Notes under the pieces: model-generated | Databases searched by the model: none | The model's input: only the letters and a program-made list of their open reading frames with translations | Told to the model about the DNA's origin: nothing | Shown here: positions 1 through 7,753 of the stretch, piece by piece | Layout of the letters: the number at the start of each line of letters is the position of its first letter | Position numbering within the stretch: position 1 is the first letter of the stretch | Made by a program: the position numbers and the translations under genes | From: M0108 sp044228695 | GTDB taxonomy: Bacteria > Pseudomonadota > Gammaproteobacteria > Chromatiales > Chromatiaceae | Assembly: GCA_044228695.1 (NCBI GenBank) | Contig: JBGAUK010000067.1 | Span: forward strand, 1 to 19,283 | Reading direction: 5' to 3' | DNA: 19,283 nucleotides

Positions 1-1
1 G

Positions 2-73
2 CTGGCGGGGGTGTCGACAGCAGGGATGCTGTCGCCAAGCCTACAGGGACGTATTCACGGCGTCCCCCGCCAG
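2..73. repeat. Multi-stem palindromic intergenic element
   Basis: A perfect 10-bp inverted repeat (CTGGCGGGGG at 2-11, CCCCCGCCAG at 64-73) encloses two further hairpins. The first is a perfect 8-bp stem with a GGGA loop at 15-34 (CGACAGCA / TGCTGTCG). The second is a shorter GGACG / CGTCC stem at 48-52 and 61-65, whose right arm overlaps the outer stem, so the two would compete. The whole can fold as a cruciform or three-way junction. It lies about 80 bases past the stop of the CsgG-like gene and has no T-run, so it is not a classic intrinsic terminator. The shape suggests a REP-like dispersed repeat. Copy number elsewhere in the genome cannot be seen here. Confidence 0.6.
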
Positions 74-153
74 ACACTACCCGGCCCGGGATACCGAAAA
101 CGCGCGTGTATTGAGTACACGACGAGGACGCGGCTACCACCGGGCGGGGTGGG

Positions 154-1356
154 TTAGGGCTCGATCAGATACTCCGCCTGAGTCATGGACCAGGAGGCGG
201 CAGAGGCGCTTTTGCCCTGAACCTGGGCCAGCCCGGCAAGGAGGCCGCCGACGGGATCTTGCCCAGCAGCCGCCAGCCGCTCCCCATCCCGCAAATCCTC
301 GAGGTCCACCGCCTCCTCCGTGAGAATGGCCACCAGCCGGCCGGTGCCGGTGGGTTCACTGGCGGTGAAGCTTAATCCCGAATGGGGCTCCGGCAGAGTG
401 AGGGCCCGGCCAGGGCGCAGGCGATTGTCGATAGCCCCGACCGCACCCTGATCCATGGGATAAACCTGGGTCAGCTCTCCGCCCGAGTTCAGATCCACCA
501 CCAGCAGATGGCCCTCCTGCTGACTGGTGATGCGAAAGCGCATCTCCTGACCGAGACGAAAGCGCCCACTGGGCAGGATTTGAATCGCCAGCCGCGCCGG
601 ATTTTGCGCCGCCAGCCCGGTATCGGCTTGTTGCAGGGCCTTGGGCCTGGTCTTGGCCGAAGCGGGTACGGGGCCCACGAGCTTACGCGCCAGCAGGTCG
701 ATCTGGTCGGGGATGCTGTTGCGATTATTGGTCTTGATCTCGGCGGCGCTACGAATAACGCCCGTGCTGGTATCAATCAGACGCGCCACGATGGAAATGG
801 TGTCGCCCCACTTAATGGCGGTACCGCTCACGATCGCCTCCACGCCATAGAGACGGCCCGCCTCGGCGGCCAGGGTCGATTCATCCGTCAGATGGCTGGA
901 TTGGAGTTCATTTTCCTCAAACACCTTTTGGAGCAGCACCCGCTCCATCAGGGTGAAACGGCCCGTCGCGGCCAAGGCCCCCATCATCCATTCACCAATG
1001 ATGTCACCCGCGTCCGGGATACCCAGATCACCGCGCACCTTGAATTGATAGACCGCCACCCGAGGCTTGGCGGGCTGGGTTTCCGCGGCCTTTGCCGCTG
1101 GCACATCTGCGTCGTCGCCGGTGTCCAGGGCGGTTATTTCACCCGGTGCCGACTCCGCCGGGCGTGGCGCGGCCTTATCCTGCCCCCATTCCGCCAGGTC
1201 CACGGCGGAAACCTGGGCTAGGATAGCCAACGGCGACAGCAAGAGAAGGCCGAGAATCAGCCGACCAAGCCAAGGCGTGGAGATCCGCTGGGGACAGTGG
1301 TCAGCACGGCCAAAGCGGGATGCAAACCCGTGGCGGCACTCGAGGCGGATCTTCAT
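154..1356 (-). CDS. CsgG-like exported protein with C-terminal DUF4384 domain
   Basis: This 400-residue protein starts at an ATG preceded by GGAG about nine bases upstream. A hydrophobic stretch at residues 31-50 follows a long basic N-terminus and looks like a signal peptide or anchor. There is no lipobox cysteine, unlike E. coli CsgG, which is an outer-membrane lipoprotein. After a Pro/Ala-rich linker, residues about 99-228 resemble the CsgG/curli-assembly domain: an AVYQF strand, then GRFTLMER, then a GVEAIVSGTA segment. Residues about 256-345 look like DUF4384 (FRLGQEMRF, then a GHLLVVDLN strand). The gene is last in the minus-strand operon, 57 bases after the caspase gene, which carries the same C-terminal domain type. 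I infer a periplasmic or outer-membrane-associated partner of the caspase; secretion or pore activity is not shown. It could instead be a general envelope protein of the CsgG/PenD fold. Confidence 0.8.
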   Translation of the reverse strand: MKIRLECRHGFASRFGRADHCPQRISTPWLGRLILGLLLLSPLAILAQVSAVDLAEWGQDKAAPRPAESAPGEITALDTGDDADVPAAKAAETQPAKPRVAVYQFKVRGDLGIPDAGDIIGEWMMGALAATGRFTLMERVLLQKVFEENELQSSHLTDESTLAAEAGRLYGVEAIVSGTAIKWGDTISIVARLIDTSTGVIRSAAEIKTNNRNSIPDQIDLLARKLVGPVPASAKTRPKALQQADTGLAAQNPARLAIQILPSGRFRLGQEMRFRITSQQEGHLLVVDLNSGGELTQVYPMDQGAVGAIDNRLRPGRALTLPEPHSGLSFTASEPTGTGRLVAILTEEAVDLEDLRDGERLAAAGQDPVGGLLAGLAQVQGKSASAASWSMTQAEYLIEP

Positions 1357-1413
1357 GCGGCAAGTCTCCGGAAGTAGGCGGCGAGGGGATAGTCAGGCGT
1401 TTCAGGGGGGCCG

Positions 1414-3045
1414 TCAGGGGGCGGTAAAAAGACCCTGAAGCCCCAATTGGCGGCGACCCTGACGGATGGCGGCGATGACCGCCTCGACTGCCGGCCGGGG
1501 GGCGGGCTTGCCATCGAGGGACCTGAGCAGGGCCGTCAACTCACCCAGGGACTGATCGCTGGCCACGGCAATGATGTGGTCGGCGCCATAGGGCGGCGTG
1601 ACCTTGAAGTCGACCTTGACCGGCTGGCCCAGCGGCAGGGTCTCGGGATCATCCGGCAAGGGGTAGTGAAAATTCAGGGTGCCGTCGCCCGAGAGGCTGA
1701 AAAAAACCAGATAGGGTAGGCGGATGTCGTCGATCTCGAAGGCCATCTCCTCACCCTGGCGGTGAGTGCCATCGTTGGGGAGCACGCGCATCGTCAAGCG
1801 GTCCCCCAACCGCTCGAACTTGAGCTTTTCCAGACCACGCCATTTATCGATGAGGGTTTGCAGGGCGGGCCGGACCAAATCCCGCGCCAGGACATCCCCC
1901 TGCCCGGAGATCGCCTGTCGCGCGCGCAGATCAAGGATCAGATCGGCATCCTCGCCCTCGGCCACCCGGCTAATCCCGGTCAACTCCTCGGCCAGGGTGG
2001 CCGCGGAGCGCTCGTCCGAGGCCAGGATGCGTACCCGCGCCTCCGGCCAATGGCTGGCCAGAGTGGTGGAGCGCGTCGTGGCGGCGGACACCGGCAGGAC
2101 AACCCGCCCCTCGTCACCCATTGGCAGCAGGTTCGGGGTCTGCCGCGCCTCGGCGATGGCACGCACATTGGCGCGCACGAAACGGTTGATTTCGTCCCGT
2201 GTCAGCCGGGCGTCGCTATCCTGATCGGCCTGTCCCTCCAGAGCCCGGGCGAAGGCCCAACTGAGGGCGCCCCGAGGCGAAGGGTGCCCCTGGGTATCCA
2301 GCAGATCGACCTCGGGCACCTTTTGGTTCTCCTGCCCCGCCGCCAGAAAGGTGAGGCGTGGCAGGTCCTCCCCGCCCGAGCCGCCGGTAGCCGGGGTGGG
2401 GATTGGCAGATCGAGCTCGTCCTCTGTGATGGTATAGGCACTGTAACGGACCCGACCCCCGCCCGCCCGCGGATCCACGCCCCGGGTCAGGGTGCCGGAG
2501 TGACAGGCATCGGCGACGAACAGCAGTTCCAGCCCCCGGTCATTGGCCTCGCGAAACCATTGGTAGAGTTCATCATCCACCAGGCGTTCACGGGTACCCG
2601 GGCCGGTTTCCGAGAAGCCCGCCAGCAGGAGCACCTCGTCCTTGCCGTCATGCTCGTTACCCTCGACCCGCTCCGGTTCCTGGGAACCATGACCGGCATA
2701 GGTCAACACCAGGGTATCGCCGCTCTGGGAACGTGCCAGCAGCTCCCCCCAGTCCTGGGCCAGACGGTCCCGGGTCACCTCTTGATTGAGCCGCAGGGTT
2801 AGATCCGTCACGCCGAGCTGGCGCAGTGCCTGGGCGACATCCTGGGCATCCGACACGGCGCCCTTGAGCGGGGAACCATGTTGATAGGCATCGATGCCGA
2901 TCACCAGGGCGCGGACCTCGGCCAGCGCGGAACCCGCCACCAGCCAGCCCAGGGCCAGCATGGCCTGGAGGTAAGGCCTGAAGGGCCATGCATGACCTGA
3001 GGGTGCCGGTGGGGAAGGGTGCCAGAGAGCCTGCCGCTTGATCAT
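1414..3045 (-). CDS. Exported caspase-like (peptidase C14) protein with DUF4384 domain
   Basis: This is a 543-residue caspase/metacaspase-fold cysteine peptidase. A hydrophobic segment (residues 25-42, ending GSALA) acts as signal peptide or anchor. The C14 domain covers about 44-320: the first strand is ALVIGIDAY, the catalytic His is H119 in YAGHG and the nucleophile is C181 in DACHSG, so the dyad is intact. Residues 274-285 (DQDSDARLTRDE) match an EF-hand calcium loop, near the end of the p10-like region. DUF4384 lies at about 415-500, with a LVFFSLSGDGTLNFHYP core. I chose ATG 3045 because GAGGG (3053-3057) sits seven bases upstream. The in-frame ATG at 3051 is too close to it, and a longer frame from 3129 would overlap the OmpA gene by 74 bases. 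The SD overlaps the stop of the upstream gene, suggesting translational coupling. Substrates are unknown; members of this clan usually cut after Arg or Lys. Confidence 0.87.
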   Translation of the reverse strand: MIKRQALWHPSPPAPSGHAWPFRPYLQAMLALGWLVAGSALAEVRALVIGIDAYQHGSPLKGAVSDAQDVAQALRQLGVTDLTLRLNQEVTRDRLAQDWGELLARSQSGDTLVLTYAGHGSQEPERVEGNEHDGKDEVLLLAGFSETGPGTRERLVDDELYQWFREANDRGLELLFVADACHSGTLTRGVDPRAGGGRVRYSAYTITEDELDLPIPTPATGGSGGEDLPRLTFLAAGQENQKVPEVDLLDTQGHPSPRGALSWAFARALEGQADQDSDARLTRDEINRFVRANVRAIAEARQTPNLLPMGDEGRVVLPVSAATTRSTTLASHWPEARVRILASDERSAATLAEELTGISRVAEGEDADLILDLRARQAISGQGDVLARDLVRPALQTLIDKWRGLEKLKFERLGDRLTMRVLPNDGTHRQGEEMAFEIDDIRLPYLVFFSLSGDGTLNFHYPLPDDPETLPLGQPVKVDFKVTPPYGADHIIAVASDQSLGELTALLRSLDGKPAPRPAVEAVIAAIRQGRRQLGLQGLFTAP

Positions 3046-3052
3046 GGTCATG

Positions 3053-3057
3053 CCCTC
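3053..3057 (-). promoter_or_regulatory. Shine-Dalgarno of the caspase gene overlapping the OmpA-gene stop
   Basis: On the minus strand the bases read TGAGGGC. The TGA (3056-3058) ends the OmpA-family gene and GAGGG lies seven bases before ATG 3045. This spacing decides the caspase start and points to coupled translation of the two genes. Confidence 0.65.
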
Positions 3058-3967
3058 ATTTCCGCACCAGTTCGACCCGGCGATTAAGCTCCCAGATCTC
3101 CTCCTGGGTATAGCGATCGGGATCGTCAAGTTTGATGGGTTGGGATTCGCCGGCGCCCTCGATACGGATACGGCCCCCGTAACCCTGATCCTTTAAGAAT
3201 GCGGCGAGAACCTCCGCGCGCCGTTTGGAGAGGGCCAGGTTTTCCTGGTCCGAGCCGCGCTCATCGGTGTGACCGACCAGCGTAATCTCAGCCGGCGCCT
3301 GCTTCAGGAGATAGTCAGCCAGATCGCCGGCCGCCTGCTCGCCCTTGGGCGAGAATTGGGCGGAATAGCTATCAAAGGTGACCGGGATCGGCACCCGCTG
3401 CACCGCCCAGCCACGCACGGAGGTCAGAGCCAACCCCTCGGCGGTACCAGAGCGATGATTGACCGGCACGGCCACATAACGCTCGGCCAGGAGCCTGGAC
3501 TCCGCAGCCTTGCGGAAAATGGACTCAATCTGGGCCTCGGGCGGTGCCTTGGGCGTCGCCACCGGATCATTGATGAGACCCAGGGCCTCCTGATAGATCA
3601 GGGTCGCGACTTCGTAACGCTTACGCTCCAGTTCCAGATCCCCCAGCAGGGCAAGCACCTGCCAGGTACGGGCCACCGCCAGCGACTGGCGCAGCAGGGG
3701 CTCCTGAGCCGTCAGGGCCTCGCCCTTGGCCAAACGCGCCTGGACCTCCCGGAGAAAGCCATAGGCCGCTACCCGGGCGAGATTGACGCGAAAATCATCG
3801 GCGCAGGTGGGCTCGATGGGGATCTGGCGGGCATAGTCGGCAAGGGCCGCCACCTCCCCCGCCCGCGAGGCCGCCTGAATATCCTTGGCCAGGCTGGCGC
3901 AATCGCCCCAGGCCAGGATGGGCAGAGAGAGGTACAGACTGCCCGCAAGAAGTCGGCAATGGTTCAT
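3056..3967 (-). CDS. OmpA-family peptidoglycan-binding envelope protein
   Basis: This is a 303-residue exported protein. Residues 1-21 form a short signal peptide. The middle (about 25-165) is mostly helical, with a TPR-like stretch near 100-135. Residues about 193-300 are an OmpA C-terminal domain with the signature VGHTDERGS (231-239), LSKRRAEVL (247-255) and the closing NRRVEL (295-300). Domains of this family bind diaminopimelate-containing peptidoglycan non-covalently; the Asp of HTD and the Arg of the LSxRRA segment are the usual ligand residues and both are present. There is no beta-barrel region, so it is a periplasmic, wall-bound protein. The start is an ATG with AGGAGGG about 11 bases upstream. 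It is the first gene of the operon with the caspase and the CsgG-like gene, and so a plausible anchor for that module. Confidence 0.87.
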   Translation of the reverse strand: MNHCRLLAGSLYLSLPILAWGDCASLAKDIQAASRAGEVAALADYARQIPIEPTCADDFRVNLARVAAYGFLREVQARLAKGEALTAQEPLLRQSLAVARTWQVLALLGDLELERKRYEVATLIYQEALGLINDPVATPKAPPEAQIESIFRKAAESRLLAERYVAVPVNHRSGTAEGLALTSVRGWAVQRVPIPVTFDSYSAQFSPKGEQAAGDLADYLLKQAPAEITLVGHTDERGSDQENLALSKRRAEVLAAFLKDQGYGGRIRIEGAGESQPIKLDDPDRYTQEEIWELNRRVELVRK

Positions 3968-4181
3968 CGGCCCGAGATCCCTCCTGTGTCATGTCGGTTG
4001 GATGGCTATTCAATCCTGGAGCCAGGTCCCAGAAGCTGCAAACATCAGCCCGGTTTTTCATTATTATAGGATTGCAACGACGGGGACTGGGAAACCTTGG
4101 AACAGAGGCCGCCCCTGACAACCCATAAGCTTCGGCCAAAGCTCAAGGCCCGATCCCTTGGGCAAAGCGTGAGAGAGCCAG
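3968..4181. promoter_or_regulatory. Divergent control region between the two caspase transcription units
   Basis: These 214 bases separate the start of the OmpA-type gene (minus) from that of the WD40-caspase gene (plus), so promoters for both should lie here. It holds an AT-rich patch at 4054-4070. On the minus strand this contains a perfect TATAAT -10 hexamer (4063-4068), but 17 bases further upstream I see no convincing -35. On the plus strand TTGGAA (4097-4102) is a possible -35 with only a poor CATAAG partner at an over-long distance. A purine-rich GAGAGAG lies four bases before the plus-strand ATG and may be its ribosome binding site. No clear operator palindrome is visible. Confidence 0.4.
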
Positions 4182-7100
4182 ATGCGTCATCAGTCTAACC
4201 TTTTTGTCCTCGGGCTCCTCGCCTTTACCCTCGCCTTCTTCCACCCCGCCCCCGGGGCCGATGGCTTGCCCACCGAACCCATCCTCCGCCTGGAAACGGG
4301 CATGCACACGGGCCCGATCAAGCGCATCTCCGTCGATCAGGCGGGGGACCTGCTCATCACCGCCTCCGACGACAAGACCCTGCGCCTCTGGACCCTCGCT
4401 GACGGGAACCTGAGCAAGACCTTGCGGATACCGATCGGCGAAGGCGAGGAAGGCCGTCTGTACGCCGCCGCCCTGTCACCCGACGGCCAATGGATCGCCG
4501 CCGGCGGAGCCACCAAGGCGGGGTCCGAGGGGCCGGGCAATTACCATCTCTACCTTTTCGACCGGGTCAGCGGCGAATTGCGGCAACACCTGCTTGGTTT
4601 ACCCAATGTCATCAATCACCTCTGTTTTTCCCGGGATGGCGGCTACTTGGCGGCCAGCCTGGGCGGGGATGGCATCCGCGTCTGGGCCACGGACGGCTGG
4701 CGACAGGTGGCCAGCGACAGCGAGTATGGCGACGCCAGCCACTGGTGCGACTTTGGCGCCAATGGCCACTTGGTGACCAGTTCCCTGGACGGCCAGATCC
4801 GCCTCTATGATGGTCAGTTCCATCTCGCGGCCAAACGGGCGGCGCCGGGTGGCAAGGAGCCCTTCGCCGTCGCCTTCTCCCCCGATGGTACCCGGATCGC
4901 CGTCGGCTTCGCGGATGCCCCGGTGGTGAATCTGCTCTCTGGCAAGGATCTGCAACCCCTTGAGCACCCTAGCCGCAAAGGAATAGACAACGGGGATTTG
5001 AGCAAGGTGGCCTGGTCCAGTGATGGCCAGCACCTATTCGCGGGGGGTCGCTTCCAGCTCGACGGCAAGTTTCCGATCGTGGCCTGGGAGAAGGCTGGCA
5101 AGGGCGAACGGCGCTTTTGGCAGGGCACGGGTAACAGCCTGGCCGACCTCAGGCCCTTGGCCAATGGCGGGCTCCTGGCCGCCACCAATGATCCCGCCTG
5201 GCTCAAGTTCAATCACGATGGCGACTTGATCCAGAAGCGGCGCACGGTGATTCCTGATTTACGCAATAAGCTCGGCGAGAATTTCCGGGTCTCCGCCGAC
5301 GGGCGCCGGATTGCCGTGGGTCTAGGCTATGGCGGCGAACAAACCGTCTTGTTCGATATCAATTCCAAACGACTCTTCGAGGGCCAGATCAACGAGACCT
5401 GGCTGCTCCAACAACGCCTGGTGGAATTGGGCTTCGATCCCGGCGGGATCGATGGCCAGGCTGGGCCCCAATTAAAGGTGGCCCTCAATCAATGGCGCCA
5501 GACACAAGGCATGGGTCCTGGCGGCCTGGACGATGCGGTGCGCCGCGGCCTGGGGATCAGCCCCTTGGCCGCGCCCCGCATAAAGGCTCAGGGCCTGAAG
5601 GTCAGCGACTGGGAAAACAAGCCGGGACCCAAGCTTAATGGTAAGGCCCTGCCCCTGGCACCTCACGAAACCTCCCGCGCCTTGGCCATTGCCCCCGATG
5701 GGCAAAGCTTCCTGTTAGGCACGGCCTGGTATCTCCGCCGTTTCGACAACAAGGGCCAGCCGGTCTGGCAGACCCAGGTTCATGATACCGCCTGGGGCGT
5801 CAACATCAGCGCCGACGGCCGCCTGGCAGTGGCCGCCTTCGGGGATGGCACGGTCCGCTGGTATCGCTACGCGGATGGCCAGGAGTTGCTAGCGCTGTTC
5901 GTGCACAAGGAGACCCGGGAATGGGTGCTCTGGAGCCCGGATGGTTACTACGATGCCAGTCCCGGCGGAGACCGGCTGATCGGTTGGCACCTGAACCGGG
6001 TCGAGATGGGCGAGGGCCTGTCGGTCCTAAATCTGGTCCCGGGCTCCGCGGCGGCAAGCGCGGGTATCCTGCCCGGTGATCAAATCGAATCGGTCAATGG
6101 CGTCCGGGTCAAGTCGCGCGAGGAATTGATCGAGGTCATCGGACAAGCCCCCGCCGGCGAGGCCGTCCATGCCAATATCATTCGCGGTATGGAATATCTC
6201 ACCTTCGACATCTTTCCCCAGCGCGCGAACCCCCAGGCCCCACCCAAGGTAGGGGCGGTGGTCGGGCGGGCCATGACCCAGGCCAATGCCTCCGACTTCT
6301 ATCCCGTCAGCAGCTTCCGCGAGCGCTTCTACCGTCCCCAGGTGGTGGCGAATATCCTTGAGACCCTGGATGAGGGCAAGGCCATTGCCAAGGCCAATAC
6401 CCAGGGCGAAAAAACTCTGCCCAACCAGAGCGTGGCAGCATCCTTGCCCCCGCTCGTCAAGATCATCGACCCCCGGGATGGCGACGGCTTCTCCCAAGGC
6501 CGGACCAGCCTCCGCTATCGCATCAAGAACCCCAGCGGCGAGCCCATCAGCCAGTTACAGGTACTGGTGGATGGCCGCCCCCTGGATACCCAACGGGGGC
6601 TCCAGCGTATCACCAAGCAGGATGCGCCTGACAAACCGGCGGAGGGGGAGGAAATCCTGGAAATCAGCCTCCCGGCCCATGACCTGACGCTCAGCCTGGT
6701 GGCCGAGAATCGCTNNNNNNNNNNCACCCGAGACCATCAGACTGCGCTGGGAAGGGGGTGGCCAGGCGGAGGAATTTAGTATCCAGCCCAAGCTTTATGC
6801 CCTGACGGCCGGGGTCTCGGACTATGCCAACGACAGCCTGGACCTCACTTATGCCGCGAAGGATGCGAAGGATTTCGGCGCCGCCCTGGAGCGCCAGTCG
6901 GGGGGGATCTATCGAGAGGTAGTGGTCCGCATCCTCGAAAATCCGAATAGCGATGAACTTCTTGATGGCCTAGACTGGCTACGTAAGGAGGTCACCAGTA
7001 AGGACATTGCCGTCATCTTCGTCTCTGGCCACGGGGCGAACGACCCCGACGGCGACTACTATTACCTNNNNNNNNNNAGGTGCTGGCCTTCGTGGACACC

Positions 7101-7442
7101 TGTCACTCCGGCAACATCATGGGCGCGAGGCGGGAGGTCGCCAACATCACCGGCGTCATCAACGATTTGACCGCCGCCGAGAATGGGGTGGTGGTCTTTG
7201 CCAGTTCCACGGGCAAACAGTATTCACTGGAAAATCCCGAAAGGGGCAATGGGGCCTTCACTAAGGCCCTGGTGGAGGGTTTCGACGGAGCCGCCAGCTA
7301 TACCAAGGACGGCCGCATCACCATCAATCAGCTTGATCTCTATCTCAGCGAGCGCGTCAAAGCGCTCACGGGTAACAAGCAGACCCCCACCACCACCAAG
7401 CCACAGACCATCGCGGATTTTCCGATTGCCCTTAAGCGCTAA
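4182..7442 (+). CDS. Large exported WD40 / PG-binding-like / PDZ / caspase-like (C14) protein, interrupted by two assembly gaps
   Basis: The N-terminal 844 residues are continuous. They begin with a signal peptide (1-26), then WD40-like repeats (about 35-395, with units such as TASDDKTLRLW and FSPDGTRIAVG). A peptidoglycan-binding-like helical domain follows (about 403-458: LLQQRLVELGFDPGGIDGQ). Further WD40-like blades (about 495-590) end in SPDGYYDASPGGDRLIGWHLNR. A PDZ domain (about 611-670, with PGSAAASAGILPGDQIESVNG) precedes the family-typical FRERFYRPQVVANILETLDE and an Ig-like segment (757-842). After the first gap comes the C14 domain: LYALTAGVSDYAND, then VSGHG with the catalytic His codon at 7030-7032. 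After the second gap comes DTCHSGN with the Cys codon at 7101-7103, ending at TAA 7440-7442. The frame changes at each gap, as expected for placeholder N-runs of arbitrary length, so the gene may be intact. It is divergent from the OmpA-caspase-CsgG operon. Its substrate is unknown. Confidence 0.82.
6715..6724. other. Assembly gap (10 N)
   Basis: Ten N interrupt the WD40-caspase gene between residue ENR (frame of 4182) and PETIRLRW, which is read one frame later. Homologues of this architecture usually have only a few residues between the AEN strand and the RLRW strand, so the true missing length is probably short. The N count is a placeholder. Confidence 0.95.
7068..7077. other. Assembly gap (10 N) inside the caspase catalytic domain
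   Basis: Ten N lie between GDYYYL and KVLAFVDTCHSG. Only about 20 residues are visible between the catalytic His and Cys, whereas the other caspase in this window has 62. The gap therefore hides much more than ten bases, roughly 25-45 codons by comparison. Confidence 0.95.
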
Positions 7443-7658
7443 AGGCATCCGAAAAGGCGTTAACCCCGGAGCCTGGCCACCTCTCTTTGTTGCGGTTAGA
7501 CAGTGCCGCGCACCGTCATCCGGGTCTTATTCCCCCGACAGCGGGTGCGCGGTGCCTATGAGAACCCAGGAGCTCCCGCCTGTCGCTGGCCGCAAGCTTG
7601 TGGCCGCGCGACAAGCTTGTGGTTTGCCCAGCCCCGCGCGTCATTCTGCAGGTCTTCG

Positions 7659-7690
7659 TCCCCTAAAGATCGGGTCTACGCTCGGACCAA
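7659..7690. repeat. Imperfect direct repeat, copy 1
   Basis: The stretch starting TCCCCTAAAGATCGGGTCTA and ending CGGACCAA matches 7723-7753 with a handful of substitutions and one indel. The two copies start 64 bases apart. No function is known to me; it may be part of a dispersed intergenic repeat. Confidence 0.5.
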
Positions 7691-7722
7691 GCGCGCCACG
7701 CGCGAAAGTAGTAGCGCCTTAA

Positions 7723-7753
7723 TCCCCTAGAGATCAGATCTACGCTAGGCCAA
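7723..7753. repeat. Imperfect direct repeat, copy 2
   Basis: This is the second copy, beginning TCCCCTAGAGATCAGATCTA and ending AGGCCAA. It abuts the end of the Calx-beta relic, which would be read from the opposite strand. Confidence 0.5.

Noticed and set aside
1762..2802. 346-codon plus-strand open frame inside the caspase gene
   Set aside because: Antisense shadow of a gene with clear catalytic motifs; no ribosome binding site and no domain.
3046..3129. Longer caspase start at 3129
   Set aside because: It overlaps the OmpA gene by 74 bases, and ATG 3045 has a well-placed GAGGG.
7506..7552. Inverted repeat as a terminator for the WD40-caspase gene
   Set aside because: The loop is 29 bases, and no T-run follows on either strand.
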